This document shows positions 23,930 through 34,802 of a DNA stretch of 64,000 nt, piece after piece. Made by a program: the position numbers and the translations under genes. Each line of letters opens with the position of its first letter. The stretch's first letter is position 1. This DNA is from Xiphydria camelus (Eukaryota; Arthropoda; Insecta; Hymenoptera; Xiphydriidae): assembly GCA_963678675.1 (NCBI GenBank), contig OY783195.1, positions 9,677,277 to 9,741,276 on the forward strand. The letters are read 5' to 3'. The notes under the pieces are model-generated. The model was not told the origin of the DNA. It saw only the letters and a list, made by a program, of their open reading frames with translations, and ran no database searches.

Positions 23930-24238
23930 TTCCGAAAATATTCCAGATTGACGTTGTAGAGGAAGCTGATGTCCTGGATCTCTCTTATATCGCGAACGCA
24001 GAGCAGAAGGAAATAATAGACGAAATTGTCGAGAATTATAAACCGATTAAAACGCGCGAGACAGGCATTAAGATGCATTTAATAATAAAAGACGATGTGC
24101 CAATTTATCAAAGACCACGAAGGCTTTCGCCCTAGGAGAAAGAAGAAGTCGATATAATACGCGAGCTCAGAATCCGCGAGTCCGATAGTTTTAGTAAAGA
24201 AAAAGGATGGTTCAACCAGAATATGCGTAGACTATCGA
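23930..24238 (+). pseudogene. gypsy pol, damaged region before reverse transcriptase
   Basis: Translatable with breaks: a frame including VVEEADVLDLSYIANAEQKE and GIKMHLIIKDDVPIYQRPRR leads to an in-frame TAG at 24133-24135, after which a short deletion and frame change precede the RT frame. This is the segment between protease and RT in Ty3/gypsy Pol. Gag and protease are absent; the element begins at the left inverted arm. Confidence 0.7.
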
Positions 24239-24781
24239 TTGCTAAATAAGAAAATCATAAAAGATCGTTATCCATTGCTATTAATAGAAGACCAACTAGA
24301 TTCACTGCAAGGAGCAAAAGTTTTCAGTACAATCGATCTCAAAAACGGATTTTTTCATGTTGACGTCGAAGAAAGCAGTCGAAAGTTTACAGCATTCATA
24401 GTACCAACTGGGCAATATGAATTTCGGAAAACGCTGTTCAGACTGTGTAACTCCCCGTCGGTATTTCAGAAATTTATAAATGCAATTTTCCGCGAACTGA
24501 TCGCAGCAGGGGTTATCATAATTTACATGGACGATCTAATTGTACCTTCCGCAGATTGTGAAGGGGGAATTGATAATTTGAAAATTATTTTGAACACCGC
24601 GAGCCAGTATGGGCTAATAGTTAATTGGGGAAAATGCCGATTCCTTCAAAAGAGGGTAGAGTATCTTGGGCACATCGTCGAAGATGGAAAGGTGCAACCT
24701 TCAGAGCATAAAACTGCCGCAGTAATGAATTTTCCTCAACCCGCGAACATAAAATCCATGCAAAGTTTCTTGGGCCTGTGA
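24239..24781 (+). pseudogene. Ty3/gypsy reverse transcriptase fragment
   Basis: A 180-codon open frame carries RT blocks in order: KVFSTIDLKNGFFHVDVE (first catalytic aspartate), TGQYEFRKTLFRLCNSPSVF (usual F-G-L replaced by F-R-L), IIYMDDLIV (catalytic YMDD) and VEYLGHIVEDGKVQPSEHK (thumb-side motif). RT would copy element RNA into DNA inside a cytoplasmic particle. The frame closes at TGA (24779-24781) after SFLGL by a small indel. The next 180 bases still resemble the RT-RNase H connection. Truncated on both sides, so not functional. Confidence 0.9.
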
Positions 24782-24965
24782 CGAACTATTTTCATAAGTT
24801 CGTCTCTGGCTACTCGATAACTGCGCGACCGCTGACGAATCTTTTAAGGGATAACGTGAAATTTAAGTTTGACGTCGAAGAAAAGAATGCGTTTATAGAG
24901 CTTAAGCGAAAGCTAAGCGAGAGCGGCCGGTTTTAAGACTGTATAAATTAGGAGCGGAAACCGAA

Positions 24966-25268
24966 TTGCACACCGATGCGTGCATGTATGGTTTTGGAGC
25001 GATTCTTTTGCAACGAGATAACGAAGACGGCGCTTTACATCCGGTATATTATGCGAGCGGAAAGACGACTAAAGCGGAGGAGAGGTACACCAGTTACGAG
25101 CTCGAAGTTTTGGCCATTGTAAAATCACTTAGGAGATTCAGAGTCTATTTACTTGGCATTCCGTTTAAGATTGTAACGGACTGCCAAGCTTTTGCAATGA
25201 CGATGAGTAAGAAGGATCTCTGTGTGCGAGTAGCTCGGTGGGCCCTCTCCTTAGAAGAGTTCCAATAG
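24966..25268 (+). pseudogene. Ty3/gypsy RNase H fragment
   Basis: The 100-codon frame includes HTDACMYGFGAILLQ (first catalytic Asp, TDA), YTSYELEVLAIVKSLRRFRV (catalytic Glu in YELE) and FKIVTDCQAF (TDC, third acidic residue), the order expected for Ty3-type RNase H. The frame ends with TAG at 25266-25268 (a stop where VEHRSG should follow). It follows RT in the same element with one small indel between. Confidence 0.9.
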
Positions 25269-25295
25269 ACTGTCGAACATCGCTCAGGTATACGC

Positions 25296-25961
25296 ATGCA
25301 GCACGTCGACGCGTTGAGTCGGAATTCGCTTCCAGAAACTCTACTCATCTCTGAAGATCACGAAGGAACCGTTGCAAGATTGAAGAAAGCGCAAAGCGAG
25401 GACGACGACCTGAAGAAAATACTCGAGATGATGCAGCAGCAACCAGTAGAGGGATACGCGATGAGGAGTGGACTGTTATATAAGATTGTGAACGACAATG
25501 TGCTTGTGGTTGTGTCCAAAGCACTGCAAGCGCAGTTGATCAGACGAGCTCACGAGCAAGGGCATTTCGAAATCAATAAAATAGAGGCTTTAATCAAGAG
25601 AGATTATTGGTTCAAGGAAATGCGCCCCAAGGCCGAAAAGATCGTACGAAATTGCGTGGACTGCATCTTAGCCGAGCGGAAACACGGGAAGCAGGAAGGA
25701 TTACTCTACAGCATCGAGAAACGAGAGCTTCCGTTAGACACCTACCATATCGACCACCTAGGTCCAATGCCGTCCACCCAAAAGAAATACAGACACATTT
25801 TCACCGTAGTAGACGCCTTCACCAAGTTCGTGTGGCTGTACCCAACGAAGTCCACCGACGCCGCTGAAGTTGTTGATCGACTAAAGAGCCAGTCGATAAT
25901 ATTCGGAAATCCCAGAAGAATAGTATCGGATCGAAACTGCATTTACTTCAAACCTCTTTGA
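25296..25961 (+). pseudogene. Ty3/gypsy integrase, N-terminal and first part of core
   Basis: 221 codons. The zinc-binding HHCC domain is complete: H-x3-H in AHEQGHF and C-x2-C in NCVDC. The core follows with the first catalytic aspartate in TYHIDHLGPMPSTQKKY and the second in RIVSDRN. A small deletion just after this shifts the frame, so it ends in FKPL and a stop. Integrase joins element DNA to the host chromosome. The third catalytic residue lies in the next fragment. Confidence 0.9.
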
Positions 25962-25992
25962 AAATTATTGTAAGGATGAAAAGATACAACAC

Positions 25993-26139
25993 GTGCTCAT
26001 CATAACGGGAGTCCCAAGAGGAAATGGTCAAGTAGAACGGACCAACAGGATTATGATCCCTCTCTTAAGCAAGTTGTCATCACCAAAGCCTGAAGAATGG
26101 TACCGATACGTTGGAAGGGCTCAACGAGAGTTGAATAAG
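25993..26139 (+). pseudogene. Ty3/gypsy integrase core, end fragment
   Basis: The frame resumes with GVPRGNGQVERTN, holding the catalytic glutamate, and EEWYRYVGRAQRELN. Homology stops at about 26135, where the sequence turns into a perfect hairpin. The C-terminal integrase domain, any env and the 3' LTR are missing. The extra residues in this frame after RELN are hairpin sequence, not protein. Confidence 0.85.
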
Positions 26140-26241
26140 CTTATATTACTTTCTTCTTCTCAACCCCCTAATAATATTTACTAACTAACAGTGTTATTAG
26201 TAAATATTATTAGGGGGTTGAAGAGAAGAAAGTAATATAAG
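26140..26241. repeat. Near-perfect hairpin at the gypsy truncation point
   Basis: Arms of about 45 bp (starting CTTATATTACTTTCTTCTTC and ending with its complement) enclose an 11-base loop, with one small register shift. The hairpin sits exactly between the end of the integrase fragment and the right inverted arm. Confidence 0.85.
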
Positions 26242-26423
26242 TAGGGAAGGGAGGGGATAACGGTTGTTAGAGATATAAATAGAGAATTCAAGCATCTGTG
26301 GGTCATTACGTCTCTGAAGAGGGTTCGAAGAGGAACCGGAACGTCAGACGTGAAGTGATTGTTGTTAAAAGTTATTTGACCTGATAATTACCCAGATAAC
26401 TTAAATTAATTTTGGAAATTTCA

Positions 26424-27150
26424 TTTTTGCATCATTTTATATTTACTCAGTTAGACTCAAGTGTAAAGGATTTAGTAACATTTTGCCACTCCTGTGGAGA
26501 TCAAAATAAAAACTATAACCTCTTAAATTCATTCATTACGTAGTTATTTCCACACGACGACTTGACAGCATAAGAATGGTTTTTCCAACAAGGCGTCATT
26601 CTTATTTAGAGTGCGATAGGAATATGGGACTTATTAAACCAGCGGACCCCAAAGCTGAAACTGTTGAAGATTGATTGGATGAATTTAGGAGAGTCCGAAT
26701 AAAACCTAGCCCATTTAAAGTCATATGTAGAAGTAGATAAGTCCCTAATTCGCCAATGGAATCAGTTTCTTTCGCCGAGCTTTAAAACAAAATGCCCATT
26801 TGCTGTCAGACCTATTCGCGAAATAGTGTGTGAAGCCATTCATCTTCAATATATTTCAAGTAGAGGAAACTACAATGAAGCCTTCGAAACTTCTGTGGTT
26901 CGTACCACCGCTATTGGCGGAACTGATGTTATACCAGGAACCCAAGAATGTTTTTGCCCGACAGATGTTACACACAGGTAATAAATTCTTATTAATTATA
27001 CCTACTAGCTTCTCCCCATTAGTTTTTCATTTTTTTCAAATTGTTTGCCAATTAGTCTAGAAAAGTGGAAAGACTTGCAACACCTTAAGCAGTTTTGTGG
27101 TGATACTGCCAAATATTTTTTTTAGAGTCTTGCTCATAACTCAACAAGTA
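26424..27150 (+). pseudogene. Transposon-type protein of unknown name, 3' fragment
   Basis: This continues the 23302 pseudogene with several breaks: LHHFIFTQLDSSVKDLVTFC, SCGDQNKN (normally D-C-x-GQNKN in relatives, so the acidic residue looks lost), the RHSYLECDRNMGLIK region, KTKCPFAVRPIRE, and near the end EKWKDLQHLKQFCGDTAKYF. The last block follows a possible intron whose donor is ACAG|GTAATA at about 26980. The order of these blocks matches the family I recall from many insects. Function unknown to me; probably a transposase or related protein. Confidence 0.6.
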
Positions 27151-27898
27151 AAGGATCAAGAGTTAAGAACTGATAACGATTCTTTTATGAAGCAAATGGG
27201 TAGACAAAAAGAACGCGAGGAAAGAGAACGAGAGAGAGAGAAAAGAGTTCCTGTTTTTTATGACATAAGTTACTTACTATTAATGTTTATTTTGTATTCA
27301 CCCTGTTGTAGTAATACCTGCCTTATTATTCATAAAATAGATCACGATTATTAGATAACTGACTTGTAGTAGGTAGTTATAAAACTTTAATTTGGACGCA
27401 TCGTTTTTGCTGTTTTTTAAAAATAACACATCGTTTTTGTCGTTTTTTGGTGTACTTTCGTTCAAATAATAAAAAATAAAGAAAATAGAAAAATCATAGC
27501 GGTCTAAGGATACTTTTATCGTTTTCACCGATAAATAATTACCCGTTGACAAAAATTTTGATTAAAAATTTTAATTGTATGATTTCCGAATTTAGTTTTA
27601 AACTTTAAAATTCGTTTTCTACCAAGTGAAATAAATGATATAATCGTATTTACACATGTGGTCTTCATATATCTCCGCTTAAATATCCATCTGCAAACAA
27701 TGGCTGCGCGCGAATCTATGTTAATTGGGAATTTTAAAGTTTCATAATACAATACATTTAAAAAATAAGGGTGTAAGGGACAAACCCATCGACATGAAAA
27801 TTCATTAATGTTTAACTTTTCATTTTTAAATTGAAAGATGAAACGGCACATTATTCGATCGCACAAAAAGTATCCCTTGATAGTTAGGTACACATATG

Positions 27899-27959
27899 TA
27901 TTTTAGAATCTGAGTTCCGTAAATCAGAAGATGATTTACGAAACTCTGATTCTAAAATA
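27899..27959. repeat. Small perfect-looking hairpin (about 61 bp)
   Basis: TATTTTAGAATC...GATTCTAAAATA with a 5-base loop around 27929; one or two mismatches. It lies in the spacer of the 27371-29485 inverted repeat and directly precedes the GGGGCACAGTGAAAC motif cluster. Confidence 0.7.
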
Positions 27960-27964
27960 TATAT

Positions 27965-28215
27965 AGGGGAACCTGGGGCACAGTGAAACCAAAAAATTTG
28001 AAATGCCACATTTTCTACAAATATTGATGTAAAAGGTTAAAACTAAATTCTATACAAAGATTACATCATTTGGCAACATACACAATATCTTATGTTTATA
28101 TCAAATGTCTAAAATTAACAATATGTTCCTTGAAAAAAAAAGGTGTAAGTGTTTCACTGTGCCTCACTAGTGGGGTACAATGAAACAGGACGAGGGGTAC
28201 CTTGAAATATGCAAG
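27965..28215. mobile_element. Left end of a possible pogo-like element (GGGGCACAGTGAAAC motif)
   Basis: AGGGGAACCTGGGGCACAGT at 27965 is followed by an inverted TTTCACTGTGCC at about 28156, then GTGGGGTACAATGAAACAGG and GGGGTACCTTGAAA. The pattern of repeated GGGG-plus-GAAAC motifs copies that of the pogo-like elements at 15346 and 16754. No right end was found, so it is probably truncated. Confidence 0.4.
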
Positions 28216-29485
28216 ATAACAACACATTTCTTTCAGAACATTTTAATTTTTCGAAATACTGAATACCAATAGGTATTATGAAATATAAAAGAGGTAGTAG
28301 GAAATACAAAAAAGGTTTAAATTCCTGATATTAAGCACACACGATAGGTAGAGTGTCGTTACATTTATCCAATGTCCAAATTACCGAAATTCATGCCAAA
28401 TGAGATGAAATGCCAGCATAACATGTCAATACAGTTGAAGAAAAAACGCTTGGGTTCCTACAATTATTATACTGCCGGGTCTCCATGAAATGTTTCAACA
28501 TGCCCCCCGGCCTGTGTTTCAATGAACCCCAATCCAGATATTTTGGTTCTCCACATTTCCCACCACGAACGCGAAGAAGTAAAAAGATGAAAATAGGGCA
28601 AAATGTTTAGCGATACATATAGGTTGAATTGCCATAAGAACCAATTGAATACAAAAATCACTCTTACTTGGAGACGAAAATCCGTAGGAACAATGATTTT
28701 AGTTTCATGATTTTCACGTCGAAAAAAGCAATATACTACGACACGTCCAGTCGTTCAACTGAGTCAAAGTGAGGGAATAGCTGGGGTTGTTGGGGATCGC
28801 TCGCCACGCTTTTTGTCGAAATCCCGTTTATATCCCATCGAAATAATAGTGAATAATTTTTAATAAATATTCATTTAATATTTAATTTTTAGTAAATAAT
28901 TATTCGGGTTTCTTCGATGAAATTCCCGAAGTATTTAAATTTCGGTATCTCCGATTTTTCATTCACTATTATTTAAAACTTCAAATTATTTACTATTATT
29001 CAAAACTTCACGATTTCGAAGTTAAACTAAACACTTCGATCTCCCGAATTGACAGCCATCGGGAAATCAGACGTTCGACACTTCTCACTCTTACGCAGCG
29101 CACTCTTCTGAAGACAACTCGAACCTACCTATAAATGACTCGAGCACCGTCCACACTACCGAAGTCAAATGTCAGGGAAATTCAAAAGTGATGCGTTTGG
29201 GAACGGACATACGGTATATGAAGACCACATGCAAAAACGATGGGATCGTTTATTTCACTTGCTAGAAAACGAATTTTAAAGTTTAAAACTAACTCGAAAA
29301 TCAAACGATTAAAATTTTTAATAAAAATTGTTATCAACGGGTAATTATTTATCGATGAAAACGATAAATATTCTTAGACCGCTATTATTTTTCTATTTTC
29401 TTTATTTTTTATTATTTGATCGAAAGTATACAAAAAAAAATGACAAAAAACGATGCGAGTCCAAAATAAAGTTTTATAACTACCA

Positions 29486-31558
29486 CGAATGAAATAACTT
29501 AAAATGCAGCAAAACTGATGTCTGCTAATTTTGATTTTATCGATTTAGACAAAATAAGTTCATCCATATTTAATATATTGTAGTTCATTTTAAATGTCAA
29601 ACTCATCGGCGTTCAACCTAAGAATGATATAGCTTAAACTTGACTGTCTATTATAATATTCATAAGTTCAAATATAAAAAGCTAATTGCATTTGGTGCTT
29701 TTGCAAAATTTTATCTTATTTCCTCAAATCTTTTTACCCTTTCAGATGAAAGATTAATGTTGAACACCTACTTTTAAAGAAATGACCATAGCCATTTTCT
29801 AGTTCATGAGCAATTCAAGAATTTGCGTTCCGGAACAACTACACCCCGTTTAATGTACTTTTAACTGAAAGTTAATAGAGCTTTTAATTTTTCAAAACAC
29901 ATTTCGCTGCCTTTGACATGTATTTATCTTTCGAGCCGAGCACCTCGGTTCTTTTTTTGCGCGCAGTTGATATTATAGTGACAACACCGTGACGTGTCGA
30001 TGTCGCGTCATCCACTCGAAATATTATACAATGAGAAATTTATCAAATGTCATGCCTTTTCAAAACCAAGCTCTAATTAGAAAATATATATTACGCACGA
30101 ATATCTATTAGTGACAGGAAACTCATCTTAAAATATTATGTATACACTTGTAGGTAATACCTAATTTTCAAATTTTGAGAACGAAGTTTAATTTTCAAAT
30201 TCATATAGAAATATAGCGCCTATTCTACGATTTTAAGTAAGAGCAGTCGAGCGGTTTATACCTAATTCGACAAAACATCACTATACTGAAACCACAGCCG
30301 ACATCGCTTTTCCATAACAAGTTGGAGCGGTAGTTAGTGATTTGCAATTAATCAATCAATTTCTTTTCGAGCTGTCAGAAGAAACTTTAGTATTACAAAT
30401 TGCCAGCCCTTAGGAAGTCGACAACTGCTTACAGTTTCGCTTATCCACCACAAGAGCGGAGCGCCTTCATCACTTTGCCCAAGCGTCAAAGACGCCTGTG
30501 ATTGGAACAGTTTTCCTAACGGTCATTTTTAAATTACACACGTAAAATGTTCTTCTGTAGACATTGGAAAATGATACATAACTGTAACACACATAATATT
30601 ATATTATATTTACAGCTACATATCGTACATGTATTTTAAAAGTGATACATTACGTTAAAAAATTGGTCTTTTTGGAAATTTTAAAAACCTATTCACAAAC
30701 TCTGGGAATAAATATTTAGTAGATAAATAAACGTAACAACATTTTTTAAGTTTAAAAGTTTAAATACATGTACGATGTAGACGAGTGGGAAAAAGTAAGT
30801 TTTAAATCTCTCGAAACATTCAGTAGTGAACGAAATATACGAGTACTTTTTTCTTCCCAGCCGGTCATTATAAAACCGGACGACGGAAATGAAAGAGTCG
30901 GTGCCTACGTGCCGTCGTTACCGGAGGAAACGCGGCGACGCGACAGTATGAAACATTTGGTTTCGCGATCAGCCACCGCCTCTAGAGGGAATCCGCCTAG
31001 CACTAGCAAAGTTTCAATCGTTTCCTCCGAAAATGAGCCCGGGCGCGAGGGTTTCCACTATATAGATATATGAAAATATCGACGCCTCTCGAGGGAATTT
31101 CGTGTCGTGGTTTCAGTCGGCACTCCCCCGCGCGTCGATCCATCCATCATATTTATTTATCTTTTCTTTGTTTCAGTTTTCCTCTCCCCGCCCGGATATA
31201 AATGGGACGTCATTACGAGCTCCCTCCACCCCCTTCTCTCTTTGTCTTCTCCTGCCATCTTCCTTCTACATCCAATTTTCAAGCAGACGATATGTCGGGC
31301 TTTTTGCTGCCGACTATATGTATACCCTTATGCTGTAAAGAGCTTTCCGCAAGTGAGAAGAAATAACGACGTGAGCCCTCTCTGAGCTCTGGTGAGTGGA
31401 AGACATAAACGAAGGCGTGATTGAGCTCATTGTAGTTCGCAAATATAAAGTGTAGAGTTTTTAATATTCTAATAATAGCTTGTTATGGCTAAGCGACAAT
31501 CGCGCTCGTCATTGGAGTACTAAAAATTCTATACATTGCATTTGTTACGTAGCATGTC
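29486..31558. other. No firmly recognised gene
   Basis: AT-rich to 30700, then a CpG-rich patch (30850-31400). Apart from the weak frame at 30768-31073 nothing is supported; a pyrimidine-rich stretch lies at 31145-31300. Confidence 0.4.
30768..31073 (+). CDS. Weak hypothetical ORF in CpG-rich sequence
   Basis: A 101-codon ATG frame, charged and Ser-rich (ETRRRDSMKHLVSRSATASR), with no family resemblance I can name. It coincides with a locally GC- and CpG-rich patch, which lengthens open frames by chance. No splice sites or neighbours support it. It could equally be part of a host promoter region. Confidence 0.15.
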   Translation: MYDVDEWEKVSFKSLETFSSERNIRVLFSSQPVIIKPDDGNERVGAYVPSLPEETRRRDSMKHLVSRSATASRGNPPSTSKVSIVSSENEPGREGFHYIDI

Positions 31559-31805
31559 AAATTAGCCAGAAAGTTTTGGCGTGTGGCCTGCATCGTTCAT
31601 TTTCCCTTGACTTGTTTTGACGACAGCCTATACATAGCGAGTCGTTACCTTTCACTTTGGCTTAGTTGTGCAGTTCGTCATTAATTGATCTATACCACGA
31701 CGTCATGTCAAAGTAAAATATCGCGGCTCGCTATTGGCTTGTGTCAAAACCAATCAGGATGAAGTGAACAGTGTAGGCCACACACCATGAGTCCCTGGCT
31801 AATTT
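31559..31805. mobile_element. MITE, AAATTAGCC ends
   Basis: AAATTAGCCAG at 31559 pairs with CTGGCTAATTT ending 31805, and the arms remain similar inward (GCGTGTGGCCTGCA against GTGTGTGGCCTACA; TAGCGAG in both). About 247 bp, no coding. Target duplication is unclear. Confidence 0.65.
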
Positions 31806-31999
31806 GGTATACTGCATACAACAACTTCTCTGGCATAGTAAAGAAATGTAGCTAGCACTGTTAAGCTTTCTTAGTGGACTTTCATGATGAAGTTTCATTG
31901 AATTAAAGACTTCATTAGAATTTCAAATATCGAATTAACCCTGTCTCGGTTTCTGTAACCACATGGTTACACCGTTTCTTTAGATACAAATATTCATCA

Positions 32000-32397
32000 A
32001 ATGGGCATGTTCACAACTTTTTGTACAACTGTTTAAAGTGCATGAATCGGAAGATTAGGGTATTAAAGTAATGTAGGTAAAAAATGGGTCATTAAAAAAA
32101 TGTTTTTCCATTATTTTTGAGATGTTAAAAAAGGCATTCGTTTTAAAGCGTCGCACTTTCACCGCCATTTCAACTGACCAATCAGAGTCGGGCAACAGAT
32201 TCTCCACCATTCACAAACCCGGGTTTGGCCCCTTGCCAATGGCTTTAGTGACGTCACTAAGGATTTCGTTTGAATCGAAGTCAAACTTTAAACATTAAAA
32301 AAAAAGAAATTAGTGCTCAGAAAAAAATAAACACATCTTATTAATAAGCACAAAAAGTATTAACGAATGTTAAAAAAAAATCGTGAACATGCCCATT
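32000..32397. mobile_element. MITE, AATGGGCATGTTCAC ends
   Basis: AATGGGCATGTTCAC at 32000 and its complement ending at 32397; the similarity is mainly terminal. The interior holds an ACCAATCAGAG (CCAAT-like) motif near 32178 and a TGACGTCA palindrome near 32249. No coding. Confidence 0.6.
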
Positions 32398-32970
32398 CGC
32401 TATAGCAATGTGATTTGGCCATCACGACACACATAATTGTAGTTTTCTTTAATGCATAACTTACAATTGTTACTTGAGCTATTTGTCACTATAAACTTCC
32501 AAAAAATATTTTATATAATATATGTGGTATTTCTAAACTTTGCCCGGACCGATACAAGGTTAACTTTTGCTTATCGCGAAAAAATAAATATCAATTTCTG
32601 GTGCACCTTTCGAGAGAAATATCACCCGGCGCACGATATTTTCAATTTCTCAAGATTACCTCATTAGGGCTAATGTAGGGGTGAACGTGGAGTACTCGCA
32701 ACTGTTTGTTTTTAATTATCACTCCCTATTGTAGCTCTCGCACAGCCTCCCCTGTAGCGTTCTCTACCTATATTTGTAATATCATAGGTATGTTTACATA
32801 AAAGATATATCTTATACATAATGTAGTCTAAGCCCTTCGTATAAGAAATGGAGATGATAGGGACGAGCCACTTATGAGCAATAACAAAATGAACCCGAAA
32901 TGAGCCTCTATTCCAGATACCTCAAGTGTGGTCTACAAAGATATTAGTCCCTTGAGAGAATTCGCCTATT
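32398..32970. other. No recognised gene
   Basis: Short frames only; nothing supported. Confidence 0.4.
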
Positions 32971-33237
32971 AATCTCAAAAAAGTGAAGTACAAAGTGTCA
33001 AAAGACAAACTAAAAATGATAAAATAATATTCTATTTTTATTCTAATACAATTTATGAGAGAATAACTGTAACTATACCTATATAAGTTATGAGAATAAC
33101 TATAACTATAACTATAACATGTAAAATAACTATATATTTATAAGAATAATTATATACATTAATCTCAAAAAACTTAAGCACAAAATGTCAAACGACAAAG
33201 TAAAAATGATGAAATATATGTATAGTTATTCTTATAA
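32971..33237. repeat. Local direct duplication, period about 189 bp
   Basis: TAATCTCAAAAAAGTGAAGT at 32971 and TAATCTCAAAAAACTTAAGC at 33160 begin two copies of a block of about 55 bp (both continuing CAAAnTGTCAAA-GACAAA-TAAAAATGAT). An ACTATA-type simple repeat lies between them. Confidence 0.65.
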
Positions 33238-34660
33238 ATTACATTAAATTAAAAATATTCTAGCAGAAATATTTGCGCTTAGACGTGTAATATTAGTTTC
33301 GATTACTCATCGAACCATTCAAGCAGACATTTAAAAAATAATTATATATGTAGGTATATTTCAAAAAAAAATATTCGAAAATTAATATGTTGCAATATAT
33401 TTACCCAATTTAGATACATTTAATGAAGTTTATTTTCATGAAAATGGCACGAATATACATCCACAAATAAATTGCTTGCGTGCAAAACTCAATATCATTC
33501 ATTTCGCAACGCCAACGGCTTCGCGAATAGTTATAACTACTACTCGTACAGCGACGACGTGGAGGGCTGATCCTACGTCTCGATCAACGGCTCCTCGCCC
33601 GAATTACCCAGCTTCCCCGTTGAAACGTACATAGCGCGACGGCATTATTCTCCCGCGAATCAGTCGGTCATCGCAAAAATAATTCTCAAAGCACAATAGC
33701 GGGCGAAAGGAGTTCCCGGCGTTGATGATAAATTAACTCCCATATCCTCTAACGGTGATTAATGAATCGAATGAAAACGTTCAAATTCAACGTCTAACAA
33801 AAAAAGTGGCACCTTAATTCTCTTTTCACGGCAGAGAAAGGTGGAACGATGAGAACGCGCAGGGTGAGAGAGTGAGAAGGGGCGAGAGAATAGCGTATCC
33901 GTAATGAAGTAAAAACGGACGAGCGCCGACTCGCTGGATCTCGTCCCAGCGGAACGAGAGGCGAGTAGATATTAATCGTGATAATATTTGGAACAGAAAT
34001 TCATTGCGGTGCGAGGTGACGCGCCTCATTTACTTTCGGACGCTGCATAAATTCGGGATTTTTCGAAATTAACGTTGCATATGGTAAAAGATGTCTTGGA
34101 CCTCCCGATAATAAGTGATGCTATACTTGTTACAATCTAACAAAGCAAGGACTAAATAAATCTCCTACCGATTTTTATTGATTTTTGCTTGAAATTTTAG
34201 ATCTTATCGCTTGATACCCAGCCAGACATATAATGTAGATTTCGCAGTAACTTTAAGAACCTAAATCATGGTGTGCAGCAACTGTGTATATTTTACAAGT
34301 CCTTCCTCGGAACTGTTATTTATGTAATTGAATGATGAAATTATATTCCGGAAATAGTAAGTATCTAAACATTACTGTCATGATTTAGTATAAGCTAAAT
34401 TTTGCGTAAATTTGTTACCTGAGTTGTATTTTTATTACGGTGTAATCTAAAAATTTGATGTAGGTATCATTTGCAATTTATACTTCTTACAAACGATTTC
34501 TTTTGAGATGAGACATAAAAATTAAGAAAATTTAAAGGAACTTTAACTTGACGCATGCCGTGAATCAGGAATATCTGACTGGATAGCTTCTGAATGTGAG
34601 GTGATCGATAGATGTTGAAAAAAATAACAATTTTCATATAAGTATATATTTAGTCCTTTC
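33238..34660. other. No recognised gene; CpG-rich island inside
   Basis: 33500-34050 is markedly richer in GC and CpG than its surroundings, with no supported frame. It may be host regulatory or exon-flanking sequence. Confidence 0.35.
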
Positions 34661-34802
34661 CTTATAAAGGGCCGTTCACATATTACATCATACAATTTTT
34701 AGCCTTTTTCGAGCCCCTCCCTCTCCCCCCTTCATCATAGTTTGTCACAAATTGAAACCTCCTACCCTCTTCTGGGACGTTACAAGAGAATATAGGTATA
34801 TA

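Larger units (their letters stand above)
23668..26423. mobile_element. Compound insertion: truncated Ty3/gypsy pol between inverted arms
   Basis: Inverted arms of about 180 bp (23701-23886 and about 26242-26413; outermost AAAATTAATTTAAGTTAT) enclose a gypsy pol fragment on the plus strand. The insertion splits the pseudogene of 23302-27150. GGAAATTATTTCAT at 23654-23667 and GGAAATTTCAT at 26413-26423 look like an imperfect target duplication. The arms are inverted rather than direct, so they are not an ordinary LTR pair. They contain a CTGAAGA...CGAAACGTC phrase like that seen in Penelope-type elements. Confidence 0.65.
27371..29485. mobile_element. 2.1-kb element with about 300-bp inverted ends
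   Basis: 27373-27672 (from GTAGTTATAAAACTTTAATT) pairs inverted with 29217-29483, sharing the ATCGTTTTTGTCGTTTTTT-like block, AAAATTCGTTTTCTA and the ATGTGGTCTTCATAT edge. Inside are a small perfect hairpin (27899-27959) and a GGGGCACAGTGAAAC motif cluster that may be nested elements. No transposase is recognisable. The target duplication was not resolved. Confidence 0.7.

Noticed and set aside
28467..28661. Minus-strand frame with a Trp-rich SWWEMW motif, considered as a pogo C-terminus
   Set aside because: Lacks the Cys/His pattern seen at 16215-16397, so the match is not good enough.
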